Shown piece by piece: positions 52,236-61,628 of a stretch of DNA of 64,000 nt. The DNA is from Listeria_A hofi (lineage in GTDB: Bacteria > Bacillota > Bacilli > Lactobacillales > Listeriaceae). The DNA lies in assembly GCF_963575615.1 (NCBI RefSeq), contig NZ_CAUYTL010000002.1:124001-188000 (forward strand). Direction: 5' to 3'. The position numbers and the translations under genes are program-made. The notes under the pieces were generated by a model, which did not search any database, was not told the origin of the DNA, and worked only from the letters and a program-made list of their open reading frames with translations. Position 1 is the stretch's first letter. Each line of letters begins with the position of its first letter.

Positions 52236-53015
52236 ATGGAAAAATGTGAAGGAATCGTCATTCGAACGACTAATTATCGGGAATCTGATAAAATTGTTGT
52301 CATTTATTCGAGAGAGTATGGCAAAATTGGGCTAGTCGCTCGTGGCGCAAAAAAAACAAAGAGCAGGCTAGCTGCTGTGACGCAACTTTTTACAAATGGC
52401 GTTTTCACTTTTTATCCGAATCGTGGCTTAGGAACGTTGCAACAGGGCGAAGCGATTGCCTCTTTTTCATCGATTCAAACAGATATATTTCTAACAGCTT
52501 ATGCGACGTATGCGTGTGAATTGCTTGATAAGGCGACCGAAGAACAACAGGCGAATGGGCCACTGTATAATCTTTTTTATCAAATTATTCATCATATCGA
52601 TGAGGGATACGATCCGCAAGTATTAACGCAGATTTTTGAGATGAAAATGCTCTCCGTGTTGGGCTTATATCCTACGATGAACCGGTGTGCTATTTGTGGT
52701 CAACCAGAAGGGCGCTTTGATTTTTCGGCTTATGCGAATGGAATTGTATGTCATCGTTGTTTTGAGCGAGATAAATACCGGCTACATTTGACAGAGAGAT
52801 CGGTGAAATTGTTGCGCCTATTTTATATCTTTCAGTTGGACAGACTGGGTAGTATCGACGTGAAGCAGGAGACAAAAGATGAGATTCAGCGCGCGATTGA
52901 CACGTATTATGAGCAATATTCGGGGCTTTATTTGAAGAGCAAGAAATTCCTAAATAATATGAAGAACTGGGATGACGTTTTAAAAGGTCGTCCTAAAAAA
53001 GAAGATGGTGATTGA
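52236..53015 (+). CDS. recO: DNA repair protein RecO
   Basis: This 259-residue protein helps load RecA on gapped DNA with RecR. An N-terminal OB fold (EGIVIRTTNYRESDKIVVIYS, then GLVARGAKKTKSRLAAVTQLFTNG) is followed by a helical domain and a zinc finger with CAICGQ and CHRCF. ATG 52236 has GAGGAG upstream. The glyQS promoter overlaps its stop codon. Confidence 0.95.
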   Translation: MEKCEGIVIRTTNYRESDKIVVIYSREYGKIGLVARGAKKTKSRLAAVTQLFTNGVFTFYPNRGLGTLQQGEAIASFSSIQTDIFLTAYATYACELLDKATEEQQANGPLYNLFYQIIHHIDEGYDPQVLTQIFEMKMLSVLGLYPTMNRCAICGQPEGRFDFSAYANGIVCHRCFERDKYRLHLTERSVKLLRLFYIFQLDRLGSIDVKQETKDEIQRAIDTYYEQYSGLYLKSKKFLNNMKNWDDVLKGRPKKEDGD

Positions 53016-53040
53016 CTTTCTTCCTAAAATGCGGTAAATT
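53012..53040 (+). promoter_or_regulatory. Promoter of glyQS
   Basis: TTGACT (53012-53017) and TAAATT (53035-53040) are 17 nt apart and overlap the end of recO. Confidence 0.65.
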
Positions 53041-53059
53041 TTAATGTATGAATAGGTGT

Positions 53060-53327
53060 GATGACGGAAAAATAGTATTAAAAAGCTCTTTTCTAAGCGA
53101 GTTCGGAGATGGTGTGAGCCGAACGTGAATCTTTTTAAGAAGGCCTTCCTGAGCACAAACGAAATCAAGGTGGGATATGAGAATACCTTTTTTAGTCGTA
53201 ACGTCAAACCAATTTTTTAGTTAAGGGATGGCTTTACGTTGGTATAATCTGTCCAAGTAGGGTGGAACCGCGAGATACTCTCGTCCCTATGCTTTTCTTT
53301 TTAGAGGCATAGAGATGAGGGTTTTTA
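53060..53327 (+). ncRNA. Glycine T-box leader of glyQS
   Basis: The T-box AGGGTGGAACCGCG is at 53259-53272; the A after TGG would pair with the U discriminator of tRNA-Gly, unlike the T in the alaS leader. The terminator pairs CCCTATGC with GCATAG and extends outward to GAGGG, ending in T5 at 53322-53326. Stem I is closed by GTATT (near 53075) and AATAC (near 53183). I could not fix the glycine specifier codon with certainty. Uncharged tRNA-Gly should raise glyQS expression. Confidence 0.9.
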
Positions 53328-53355
53328 TATGCCTAATTTTATGGAGGTGGATTGG

Positions 53356-54246
53356 ATGAATTTACAAACAATGATTCGAACATTGCAAGATTATTGGTCT
53401 GAACAAGGTTGTATTATGTTGCAGTCGTATGATGTAGAAAAAGGCGCAGGGACGATGAGCCCTTACACATTTTTAAAAGCAATTGGGCCTGAGCCATGGA
53501 AAGCTGGTTATGTGGAGCCTTCACGTCGTCCTGCTGATGGTCGTTACGGGGAAAATCCAAACCGTTTATTCCAGCATCATCAATTTCAAGTTGTGATGAA
53601 GCCATCGCCAGACAATATCCAAGAACTCTATTTAGGGTCACTTGAGAAATTAGGTATCAATGCGCTAGAGCATGATATTCGCTTTGTTGAGGATAACTGG
53701 GAAAACCCCTCGCTTGGTTGCGCTGGGCTTGGATGGGAAGTTTGGCTGGATGGAATGGAAATTACGCAATTTACTTATTTCCAACAAGTTGGTGGTTTGG
53801 AGTGTTCACCAGTAACGTCGGAAATTACGTATGGCTTGGAGCGCTTGGCTTCCTATATTCAAGAAAAAGAGAATGTATTTGACTTGGAGTGGACAGAAGG
53901 AATTTCGTATCGTGACATTTTTTATCAAGCGGAGTACGAGAATTCGAAATATGCATTTGAGACATCAAGTGGCGATATGCTGTTATCGCTTTTTGATACG
54001 TATGAGCGTGAGGCTGGTCGTCAAATGGAGGAAGGGCTCGTCTTTCCGGCGTATGATTATGTGTTGAAATGTTCGCATACGTTTAATCTATTGGATGCAA
54101 AAGGTGTTGTTTCGGTGACAGAACGCGCGCAGTATATTGCCAGGATTCGAAATTTAGCCCGTCGTATAGCCAAAACATTTTATAATGAGCGTGAAAAATT
54201 GGGATTCCCGCTGTTGAAAGAAAAGGAGGGCGCAGATCATGAGTAA
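53356..54246 (+). CDS. glyQ: Glycine-tRNA ligase alpha subunit
   Basis: This 296-residue catalytic subunit of the heterotetrameric bacterial GlyRS has MLQSYDVEKGAGTMSPYTFLKAIGPEPW and FVEDNWENPSLGCAGLGWEVW. The start is ATG 53356, 6 nt after GGAGGTG, giving MNLQTMIRTLQ; ATG 53329 is in the terminator tail and has no ribosome site. It overlaps glyS by 8 nt. Confidence 0.97.
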   Translation: MNLQTMIRTLQDYWSEQGCIMLQSYDVEKGAGTMSPYTFLKAIGPEPWKAGYVEPSRRPADGRYGENPNRLFQHHQFQVVMKPSPDNIQELYLGSLEKLGINALEHDIRFVEDNWENPSLGCAGLGWEVWLDGMEITQFTYFQQVGGLECSPVTSEITYGLERLASYIQEKENVFDLEWTEGISYRDIFYQAEYENSKYAFETSSGDMLLSLFDTYEREAGRQMEEGLVFPAYDYVLKCSHTFNLLDAKGVVSVTERAQYIARIRNLARRIAKTFYNEREKLGFPLLKEKEGADHE

Positions 54247-56305
54247 AGATTTTCTGTTAGAAATTGGTTTAGAGGAAATGCCTGCGAAGTATATTACTGC
54301 GTCTGTGGGACAGTTACAAGAACGCGTGGAAAAATGGCTTGCGGAAAATGATTTAGAGTACACAGAAACAGAAGTTTACTCAAGTCCTCGCCGTTTGTCT
54401 GTCATCGTAAAAGATTTGGCTGAAAAACAAGCAGATCGCGTGGAAGAATCGAAAGGTCCAGCTAAAAAAATTGCAAAAGATGCGGATGGTAATTGGTCGA
54501 AAGCGGCACAAGGTTTTGCTAGAGGACAAGGTGTTGATCCTGAAACACTTGAATTCCGCGAAATTAATGGTGTGGAATACATTTATTTGACGAAAGAAGT
54601 ACAAGGTGCGGCGACTGTTGAGTTATTACCACAAATGCGCCAAATTGTGACTTCAATGACATTTCCTGTAAGCATGCACTGGTCGGCTTATGATTTAAAA
54701 TATATTCGTCCGATTAAATGGTTGATTGCGTTATTTGGCGATACAGTGATTCCTTTTGAAATTACGAATGTAACGACCGGAAATGAAACACGAGGACATC
54801 GCTTCTTGGGCAGTTCTGTGACGGTTTCAGCTCCTGCTAATTATGAGGAAGCGCTATTGAGCCAGTTTGTGGTAGCGGATGCGTCCAAAAGAAAAGCCGC
54901 GATTTTGACTCAAATTGAAGAAATTGAAGCGGTAGAAAATTGGCAGATTCCTGTGGATGAGGATCTTTTAGAAGAGGTTAATAATTTAGTAGAGTATCCG
55001 ACTGTTCTTCATGGCACGTTTGACGAGGCTTATTTGGAGTTACCAGAAGAAGTGCTTGTTACGACGATGAAGGAGCACCAACGTTATTTCCCGGTTGTGG
55101 ACGATGCTGGTAAGTTGAGACCTTACTTTATCACGGTTCGAAATGGGAACCATGAAAATTTAGAAACTGTGGCAAAAGGCAATGAAAAGGTACTTCGAGC
55201 ACGGCTTTCGGATGCGGACTTCTTTTATCAAGAAGATTTGAAAATAACGATCGATGAGGCCGTTGTGAAACTGAATAATATCGTTTTCCATGAAAAATTA
55301 GGAACACTGACGGAGAAAATGATTCGCGTGAAAAAAGTAGCGCTAATCATCGCGGAACAATTGCAGATGACCGAGGCGCAAAAAGTGAAAATCGCGCGTG
55401 CTGCGGATATTTATAAATTTGACTTGGTGACGAATTTAGTCGGTGAATTTCCTGAATTACAAGGAATCATGGGCGAGAAATATGCATTATTACAAGGTGA
55501 AGATGCGGAAGTGGCAACTGCGATTCGAGAGCATTATATGCCAACCTCAGCAGACGGTGAGTTACCACAAAGCGATATCGGTGCTTTGCTTGCGGTTGCG
55601 GACAAACTGGAAACTTTAACTGGATTTTTCTGTGTGAACATCGTGCCAACTGGTTCGGCTGATCCGTTTAGCTTACGTCGTAGTGCGCTAGGGATTATGC
55701 GCATTATTCAAGCGAAAAATTGGGATATTCGATTGCTTAGCGTTTTAGCAGATACTGTAGAAATCGAGCGAGCAGAGGGCTTAAATACACTCCCGAGTGA
55801 GGAAGTTTTTGAACAAGTAGAGCTATTCTTGCAAAATCGATTGCGTGCGATTCTTTCCGATCAGCAAATTCGTCATGACATTATCGATGCGGTTGTTAGC
55901 ACTGGAAGCAATGTCGTGCCGGAGCTGATTGAGCGAGCAGAGCTACTAAATAAAAGTCGTGATGCCGAGTGGTTCCGTCCAACAATGGAAGCTCTTGCAC
56001 GTGTTATTAATATTTCCAAGAAGCACCAAGGTGACGTAACCATTAATCCAGGTCTTTTTGAAAATGAGTCGGAGCAACAACTATTTGATGCGGTTCAAAA
56101 ATTAAAACATGATTACCCAACGCTTATCATTGTGGATCGGCTACGTGCATTTGCGGCGCTACGTACAGCGATCGATGCTTATTTTGAAAATACACTTGTC
56201 ATGAGTGATGATGAAGCTGTTCGAAATAACCGTTTAGCGCTATTGTTTGAACTAGCAAGTTTTATTAAGGAGTTTGCCCAAATTGAAGAAATAAACGTGA
56301 AATAA
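54239..56305 (+). CDS. glyS: Glycine-tRNA ligase beta subunit
   Basis: This 688-residue tRNA-binding subunit begins FLLEIGLEEMPAKYITASV and has TRGHRFLG, the HD-like region MKEHQRYFPV and ARLSDADFFYQEDL, and a C-terminal DALR anticodon-binding domain. AGGAGGG lies 8 nt upstream inside glyQ. Control is through the shared T-box. Confidence 0.97.
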   Translation: MSKDFLLEIGLEEMPAKYITASVGQLQERVEKWLAENDLEYTETEVYSSPRRLSVIVKDLAEKQADRVEESKGPAKKIAKDADGNWSKAAQGFARGQGVDPETLEFREINGVEYIYLTKEVQGAATVELLPQMRQIVTSMTFPVSMHWSAYDLKYIRPIKWLIALFGDTVIPFEITNVTTGNETRGHRFLGSSVTVSAPANYEEALLSQFVVADASKRKAAILTQIEEIEAVENWQIPVDEDLLEEVNNLVEYPTVLHGTFDEAYLELPEEVLVTTMKEHQRYFPVVDDAGKLRPYFITVRNGNHENLETVAKGNEKVLRARLSDADFFYQEDLKITIDEAVVKLNNIVFHEKLGTLTEKMIRVKKVALIIAEQLQMTEAQKVKIARAADIYKFDLVTNLVGEFPELQGIMGEKYALLQGEDAEVATAIREHYMPTSADGELPQSDIGALLAVADKLETLTGFFCVNIVPTGSADPFSLRRSALGIMRIIQAKNWDIRLLSVLADTVEIERAEGLNTLPSEEVFEQVELFLQNRLRAILSDQQIRHDIIDAVVSTGSNVVPELIERAELLNKSRDAEWFRPTMEALARVINISKKHQGDVTINPGLFENESEQQLFDAVQKLKHDYPTLIIVDRLRAFAALRTAIDAYFENTLVMSDDEAVRNNRLALLFELASFIKEFAQIEEINVK

Positions 56306-56319
56306 AGGAGCTAATGATT

Positions 56320-57144
56320 ATGACGCAACCAGCAGTGTACGTCGTTTCAGATTCAACGGGAGAAACAGCAGAACTAGTAACGCGCGCGGCTTTGATGCAA
56401 TTTGGTAAAAGCCAACAGTTTATTCACCGTTTTCATCATGTAGATACGCCTGATATGATTGAGGAAATTGTGGACCTAGTAGCAGTTAATAATGGGATTA
56501 TCGTGCATACCATCGTTGTCGAGGAAGTGCGTGAGGAATTGAATAAAACTGCAAAAAGCTTTGGAGTGCCGATTATTGATATTTTTGGACCACTTTTGGC
56601 ACAATTGGAAGAAACGTATCAAATTAAGCCACTTTCTGAGCCTGGAATGGTTCGTTCACTTGATGAAGCTTATTTCCGTAAAGTTGCTGCGATTGAATTT
56701 GCCGTGGAAAACGATGATGGTCGCAATCCGAGGGGGCTTTTGCAAGCTGATTATGTGTTGATTGGAATTTCTCGAACATCTAAAACACCATTATCACAAT
56801 ATTTGGCGCTAAAAGGATTGAAAGTAGCGAACGTGCCAATCGTTCCAGAAGCACAAGTTCCAGAAGAATTGTTTGAGATTGATCCAAATAAAATTATCGG
56901 CTTAAAAATTAGCAAAGAAAAATTGAATCAGATTCGTGAAAAACGTTTGGCTTCGATTGGCCTTAGCGGTGTTGGTAATTATGCGAGTCATGACCGGATT
57001 GATGCAGAGCTTGAGATATTTACAGAGCTTACGAACAAACTAGGGTGTTATGTATTAGATGTTACGAATAAAGCGATTGAAGAGACGGCAAACGATATTT
57101 TAATGCATATTGGCGAAATTGTTGATGAAAATTTAGAATTATAG
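56320..57144 (+). CDS. Pyruvate, phosphate dikinase / PEP synthase regulatory protein
   Basis: This is a 274-residue bifunctional kinase-phosphorylase of the DUF299/PPSR family (YqfL), which adds and removes phosphate on a threonine of PPDK or PEP synthase and so switches gluconeogenic PEP formation. It begins PAVYVVSDSTGETAEL, and the P-loop-like GISRTSKTPLSQYLA is the nucleotide site. ATG 56320 is 9 nt from AAAGGAG; ATG 56314 is only 3 nt away. The target enzyme is not in this window. Confidence 0.92.
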   Translation: MTQPAVYVVSDSTGETAELVTRAALMQFGKSQQFIHRFHHVDTPDMIEEIVDLVAVNNGIIVHTIVVEEVREELNKTAKSFGVPIIDIFGPLLAQLEETYQIKPLSEPGMVRSLDEAYFRKVAAIEFAVENDDGRNPRGLLQADYVLIGISRTSKTPLSQYLALKGLKVANVPIVPEAQVPEELFEIDPNKIIGLKISKEKLNQIREKRLASIGLSGVGNYASHDRIDAELEIFTELTNKLGCYVLDVTNKAIEETANDILMHIGEIVDENLEL

Positions 57145-57171
57145 AAGGAAAATCAGATTTTATGGCGAATA

Positions 57172-57232
57172 TATATATTATAGCGGTTAAAACGGTGGAA
57201 ATTCTGGTTTTAATCGCCTATAATATATTTTT
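57172..57232 (+). terminator. Long AT-rich hairpin after the PPSR gene
   Basis: ATATATTATAGCGGTTAAAAC pairs with GTTTTAATCGCCTATAATATAT over about 20 bp with one bulge, and is followed by TTTTTA. Both arms contain a TATAAT-like box, one on each strand. Confidence 0.7.
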
Positions 57233-57282
57233 ATGTATGGGTTATGCGTTTTCTCCAACCATGAAAATGAGGAGGGAAGAGC

Positions 57283-57726
57283 ATGAAGATTTTTATCGAT
57301 GCAGATGCTTGTCCTGTGAAGGATGAGATACGTGGTTTGGCGAAGAAGTACGATTTGCCGATGACTTTTGTGGCGTCTTATAATCATTATTCTGTGCATT
57401 TACCTGCGGGTGAAGTATGGATTTTTGTCGACACGGATAAGGAATCTGCGGACATGCGTATACTGAATTTAGCTAGGTCTGGCGATATCGTCGTGACACA
57501 AGACATTGGACTGGCTAGTATGTTAATTGCTAAAGATGTCGCTACTTTTTCAAATCGCGGGGAAGAATACCGTGAAAGCGAGATGGCGATGATGCTTGAT
57601 ATGCGTTATTTGCATGCAAAAGAACGCAGACAAGGTAAATATAGTAAAGGTCCACGAGCGATGAGTTCTGCGGACAATGAGAATTTCTTGCATAAACTGG
57701 ATACGTTTATAAAAGCGAGGTTATAA
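57283..57726 (+). CDS. YaiI/YqxD family protein (UPF0178)
   Basis: This 147-residue protein has a PIN-like fold. It begins KIFIDADACPVKDEI and has IFVDTDKESADMRILN, VVTQDIGLASMLI and LDMRYLHAKERRQGK. Conserved acidic residues suggest a metal-dependent nuclease, but activity is unproven. GAGGAGG is 7 nt upstream. It directly precedes dnaG, as in B. subtilis yqxD. Confidence 0.92.
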   Translation: MKIFIDADACPVKDEIRGLAKKYDLPMTFVASYNHYSVHLPAGEVWIFVDTDKESADMRILNLARSGDIVVTQDIGLASMLIAKDVATFSNRGEEYRESEMAMMLDMRYLHAKERRQGKYSKGPRAMSSADNENFLHKLDTFIKARL

Positions 57727-59619
57727 TTGAAGATGCAACGGATTCCAGAAGAAAAAATTGATGAGATACGTTCCCAAGCAGATATTGTAGACGTTGTTGG
57801 AAATTATGTTCAACTTAAGAAGCAAGGACGTAATTACACGGGGCTTTGTCCTTTTCATGGCGAGAAGACACCATCCTTTTCTGTATCACCTGAAAAACAG
57901 ATTTTTCATTGTTTTGGGTGTGGAAAGGGAGGCAATGTTTTTTCCTTTTTAATGCAGATTGATGGACTTTCTTTTGTCGAATCGGTGAAAAAAGTAGCTG
58001 ATATGACGCATATTCCGCTAGACATTGAGATAGCTAGAGGGGATGGGGCGCCTACTAACAGGCCTGATAGTCAAGAAGGTAAAATGATAGAGATTCATCA
58101 ATTGACGAGTAAGTTATACCATTATTTGTTGATGGAGACCGAGGAAGGGCAAGAGGCGTTGCAATACTTGCTTGATCGGGGGATGTCAGAACAAGAATTA
58201 GACCATTTTGAAATTGGATTTGCACCAGCTGATGCGTTGACGGTGACTACATTTTTAAAGAAGCGAGAAGTTGATTTACCGCTTGCTGTGGAATGTGGCT
58301 TGCTTACTGAACGCGATGATGGTAATATAGTAGACCGGTTCCGCAATCGGATTATGTTTCCGATTAAGAATGACCGCGGACAATTAGTCGGTTTTTCAGG
58401 ACGTCTTTTTAATCAAGAGGATGGACCGAAATATTTGAACAGTCCGGAGACACCAATTTTTAATAAGCGCAATATTTTATATCATTTTTCTGATGCGAGA
58501 CAAGAAATTCGTAAAAAAGAGGAAATCTTGCTATTGGAAGGTTATATGGATGTTATTTCGGGAGTTTCAGCTGAATTTAGCAATGGTGTAGCGTCTATGG
58601 GGACATCGCTTACCGAGGAGCATGTGCAGATGATTCGGCGTGTTACTAATAGAGCGGTTATTTGCTATGATAGTGACCGTGCTGGTATTGAGGCGAGCTT
58701 CAAGGCTGGGACATTGCTAGCAGAACACCATCGGCTAGAAGTCTTTGTATTGCAGTTGCCAAACGGGAAGGACCCGGATGATTTTATTCGTTCAGAAGGC
58801 GCAGAGAAATTTGCTGAAATATATGCACATCAACGGCTAAGCTGGACGGCTTTTAAGCTGCAATTTTTGAGGAGGAATCGTAATCTTCAGAATGAAACGG
58901 ATAAAATTGCTTACTTGGGCGAAGCGTTGGTTGAAATCGGGAAGCTAGATCAGGCTGTGGAGCGAGAGCTTTACTTAAAACAGCTAGGCTCGGAATTTGA
59001 ACTGTCGATGGAAGCTTTGAAGCAGCAGTTGCAACAATCTGTAGCGAATACTGTGAAACCGAAGATTCATGATTATGGTGGCCCTCCACCGGAAGAGTTT
59101 GGTGAGTATCCGGTATATGACAGTAGCGGTGGACCTGTTTATGAGAAATTCAGTTTTCAGCAGCCCAATTTAGCACCATCTGCGGGCTTGATTTCTGAGA
59201 AGCGACTTTTGAAATACATGTTAGAAGATCGCGATGCTTTTATTCAAATTCGGAGCATGATGCAGGAGCAGGAAATTGAATTTTATCATGATAACTATCA
59301 AGCGTTGTACACGCATTTAATTGGATTTTATGCTTCTGGGAATGACGCTAATCCGCTCGCTTTGATGGATCAGCTTCCTAATGAAGCATCGCGTAATCTA
59401 GTAAGTGAACTCGAAATGATGGTTGTAAACACCGAAGTTACGAATGAAGAGTACCAAGATTACATTTTTAGCTTAAGAAAAGCCGGCATTGAACGGGACA
59501 TTAAAGAAAAAGAACAACAATTACAAATAGCATCACAACAAGGAGAGATAGAAGTAGCGTTGGAGCTTGCCAGAACTATCATGACAATGCGAGCTAATCT
59601 TAAGAACAACTTGTTGTAA
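57727..59619 (+). CDS. dnaG: DNA primase
   Basis: This 630-residue primase makes RNA primers at the replication fork. The zinc ribbon is C41-P-F-H44 and C62-F-G-C65. The RNA polymerase core and TOPRIM domain have ILLLEGYMDVIS and ICYDSDRAG. A C-terminal DnaB-interaction region is present. The start may be TTG 57727, 6 nt after GAGG, or ATG 57733. It begins immediately after the yaiI stop. With rpoD it forms the macromolecular synthesis operon. Confidence 0.96.
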   Translation: MKMQRIPEEKIDEIRSQADIVDVVGNYVQLKKQGRNYTGLCPFHGEKTPSFSVSPEKQIFHCFGCGKGGNVFSFLMQIDGLSFVESVKKVADMTHIPLDIEIARGDGAPTNRPDSQEGKMIEIHQLTSKLYHYLLMETEEGQEALQYLLDRGMSEQELDHFEIGFAPADALTVTTFLKKREVDLPLAVECGLLTERDDGNIVDRFRNRIMFPIKNDRGQLVGFSGRLFNQEDGPKYLNSPETPIFNKRNILYHFSDARQEIRKKEEILLLEGYMDVISGVSAEFSNGVASMGTSLTEEHVQMIRRVTNRAVICYDSDRAGIEASFKAGTLLAEHHRLEVFVLQLPNGKDPDDFIRSEGAEKFAEIYAHQRLSWTAFKLQFLRRNRNLQNETDKIAYLGEALVEIGKLDQAVERELYLKQLGSEFELSMEALKQQLQQSVANTVKPKIHDYGGPPPEEFGEYPVYDSSGGPVYEKFSFQQPNLAPSAGLISEKRLLKYMLEDRDAFIQIRSMMQEQEIEFYHDNYQALYTHLIGFYASGNDANPLALMDQLPNEASRNLVSELEMMVVNTEVTNEEYQDYIFSLRKAGIERDIKEKEQQLQIASQQGEIEVALELARTIMTMRANLKNNLL

Positions 59620-59746
59620 TAAGCAATTCACTTAAAGCAAAAAGATACAGGCGCCAAAGTGCAGTGGCATGCATGGTGTTTAGAAACTGGGCAATGAGGT
59701 AAGGTATATCATTGACGGTTATTTTGGAAGGAGGACGTGGCAGACT

Positions 59747-60871
59747 ATGGCTAAAAAACCGCAAGAAACAAAACCAGAAGATTTAAACTTAGATAAAGCA
59801 AAAGAATTATTAATTGAAGATGGCAAGAAGAAGGGGTCTTTGACGTATGCTGAGATCGCTGCCAAACTTGCGCCATTTACTTTAGATAGCGATCAAATGG
59901 ATGAATTTTTAGAATTGCTTTCAGTATTAACAATTGAGGTTTCGGATGACGATGACGAAGACGATGATCCGAACGAAGCAGAGTTAATCAAGGAAGAGAC
60001 AGAAGAAATTGATTTAAACGATTTAAGTGTTCCTCCAGGCGTAAAAATCAATGATCCAGTTCGGATGTATTTGAAAGAAATAGGCCGTGTAAATCTACTT
60101 TCTGCAGACGAAGAAATTGCTTTGGCTAAACGTATCGAACAAGGGGATGTAGAAGCAAAAGGACGATTGGCAGAAGCTAACTTACGTCTTGTTGTCAGCA
60201 TTGCAAAGCGCTACGTTGGTCGTGGTATGTTGTTTCTTGATTTGATTCAAGAAGGTAACATGGGGTTAATGAAAGCTGTTGAGAAGTTCGACTTTAACAA
60301 AGGATTCAAATTCAGTACGTATGCAACATGGTGGATTCGTCAAGCGATTACACGTGCCATTGCCGATCAAGCGCGTACGATTCGTATCCCAGTTCACATG
60401 GTCGAAACGATTAACAAATTAATCCGTGTGCAACGTTCTTTACTGCAAGATTTAGGACGTGATCCGTCACCGGAGGAAATCGGTGAGGAGATGGATTTAC
60501 CAACAGAAAAAGTTCGTGAAATTTTGAAAATCGCGCAAGAACCTGTGTCACTTGAAACACCAATTGGTGAAGAAGATGATTCGCACCTTGGTGATTTCAT
60601 TGAGGACCAGGAAGCAACTTCACCATCGGATCATGCGGCATATGAATTGCTGAAAGAGCAACTAGAGGACGTATTGGACACGTTAACAGACCGTGAAGAA
60701 AATGTACTACGCTTGCGTTTTGGTTTAGACGATGGCCGTACGCGTACGCTTGAAGAAGTTGGCCGTGTATTCGGTGTGACGCGCGAACGTATCCGTCAGA
60801 TTGAAGCGAAAGCACTTCGGAAACTCAGACACCCAAGTCGTAGTAAGCAACTAAAAGATTTCTTAGAATAA
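59747..60871 (+). CDS. rpoD: RNA polymerase primary sigma factor RpoD/SigA
   Basis: This 374-residue housekeeping sigma factor has region 1.1 (about 1-80) with an acidic stretch DDDDEDDDPNEAE, region 1.2 DPVRMYLKEIGRV, region 2 with GMLFLDLIQEGNMGLMKAVE and FSTYATWWIRQAI, region 3 RIPVHMVETINKL and region 4 RTLEEVGRVFGVTRERIRQIE. GGAGGA lies before the ATG. A 127-nt gap after dnaG may hold an extra promoter. Confidence 0.98.
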   Translation: MAKKPQETKPEDLNLDKAKELLIEDGKKKGSLTYAEIAAKLAPFTLDSDQMDEFLELLSVLTIEVSDDDDEDDDPNEAELIKEETEEIDLNDLSVPPGVKINDPVRMYLKEIGRVNLLSADEEIALAKRIEQGDVEAKGRLAEANLRLVVSIAKRYVGRGMLFLDLIQEGNMGLMKAVEKFDFNKGFKFSTYATWWIRQAITRAIADQARTIRIPVHMVETINKLIRVQRSLLQDLGRDPSPEEIGEEMDLPTEKVREILKIAQEPVSLETPIGEEDDSHLGDFIEDQEATSPSDHAAYELLKEQLEDVLDTLTDREENVLRLRFGLDDGRTRTLEEVGRVFGVTRERIRQIEAKALRKLRHPSRSKQLKDFLE

Positions 60872-60882
60872 AAATTTCAGAG

Positions 60883-60913
60883 GAGAGTGCGTAACAAGCG
60901 CGCTCTCTTTTTT
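60883..60913 (+). terminator. Terminator after rpoD
   Basis: GAGAGTGCG (60883-60891) pairs with CGCGCTCTC (60899-60907), then T6. Confidence 0.85.
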
Positions 60914-60932
60914 ACAAAGAAGGATGATTTTT

Positions 60933-61628
60933 TTGAATGAACAACAATTGTCAAAACGATTAGAAAAGGTAGTATCTTATATTCCAACAGGATCAAAAAT
61001 TGCGGATATCGGTAGTGATCATGCTTATTTGCCGTGTTACGCAGTTCAAAAAGGACAAGTTGAGTTTGCAATTGCAGGAGAAGTAGTGGAAGGACCTCTT
61101 CAATCAGCGACGAAGCAAGTGGAAAGTCTGGAATTAACAAAAGAAATAGCTGTTCGTAAAGGCGATGGTTTAGCGGTTATCGAGTTGGAAGATGCGATAG
61201 ATGTTATAGTTATTGCTGGTATGGGCGGAGCGCTAATCCGCTCGATTTTGGAAGCAGGCTCTGCAAGATTAGTAGGCGTTAAACGCTTGATTTTGCAGCC
61301 GAATATTGCGGCACATCAATTGCGCGAATGGGCAGAAATCAATCAATGGGCTCTTGTGGCGGAAGCGATTTTGCGTGAAGATAATAAGATATATGAGATA
61401 TTGGTTTTGGAGCCGAGCGAGGAAGCAGTGCCTTATTCGGATGGGGAGCGTTTGCTAGGTCCATTTTTGATGCGAGAGAAGTCGTTAGTTTTTCAGGCGA
61501 AATGGGAGCATGAGTTGAGCAATTGGAAAGGAATTCGGGCTAAAATTGATGCGGGGAATGCAAAAAATAAAGCAAAATTAGTAGAATTGGACGCTAAAAT
61601 ACGAACAATTGAGGATGTGTTACGATGA
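60933..61628 (+). CDS. trmK: tRNA (adenine22-N1) methyltransferase TrmK
   Basis: This 231-residue SAM enzyme makes m1A22 in tRNA. It has SKIADIGSDHAYLPCYAVQKG, GDGLAVIE, VIAGMGGALIRSIL and LQPNIAAHQLREWA, and a C-terminal coiled coil. The start is TTG 60933 (MNEQQLSKRL), 8-9 nt after GAAGGA; ATG 60924 touches the ribosome site. It overlaps the next gene by 4 nt. Confidence 0.94.
   Translation: MNEQQLSKRLEKVVSYIPTGSKIADIGSDHAYLPCYAVQKGQVEFAIAGEVVEGPLQSATKQVESLELTKEIAVRKGDGLAVIELEDAIDVIVIAGMGGALIRSILEAGSARLVGVKRLILQPNIAAHQLREWAEINQWALVAEAILREDNKIYEILVLEPSEEAVPYSDGERLLGPFLMREKSLVFQAKWEHELSNWKGIRAKIDAGNAKNKAKLVELDAKIRTIEDVLR

Noticed and set aside
59620..59746. Fifth copy of the repeat family in the dnaG-rpoD gap
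   Set aside because: A few short words look similar, but neither CTAGGCAAA nor TTTAACGACG nor the paired arms are present.
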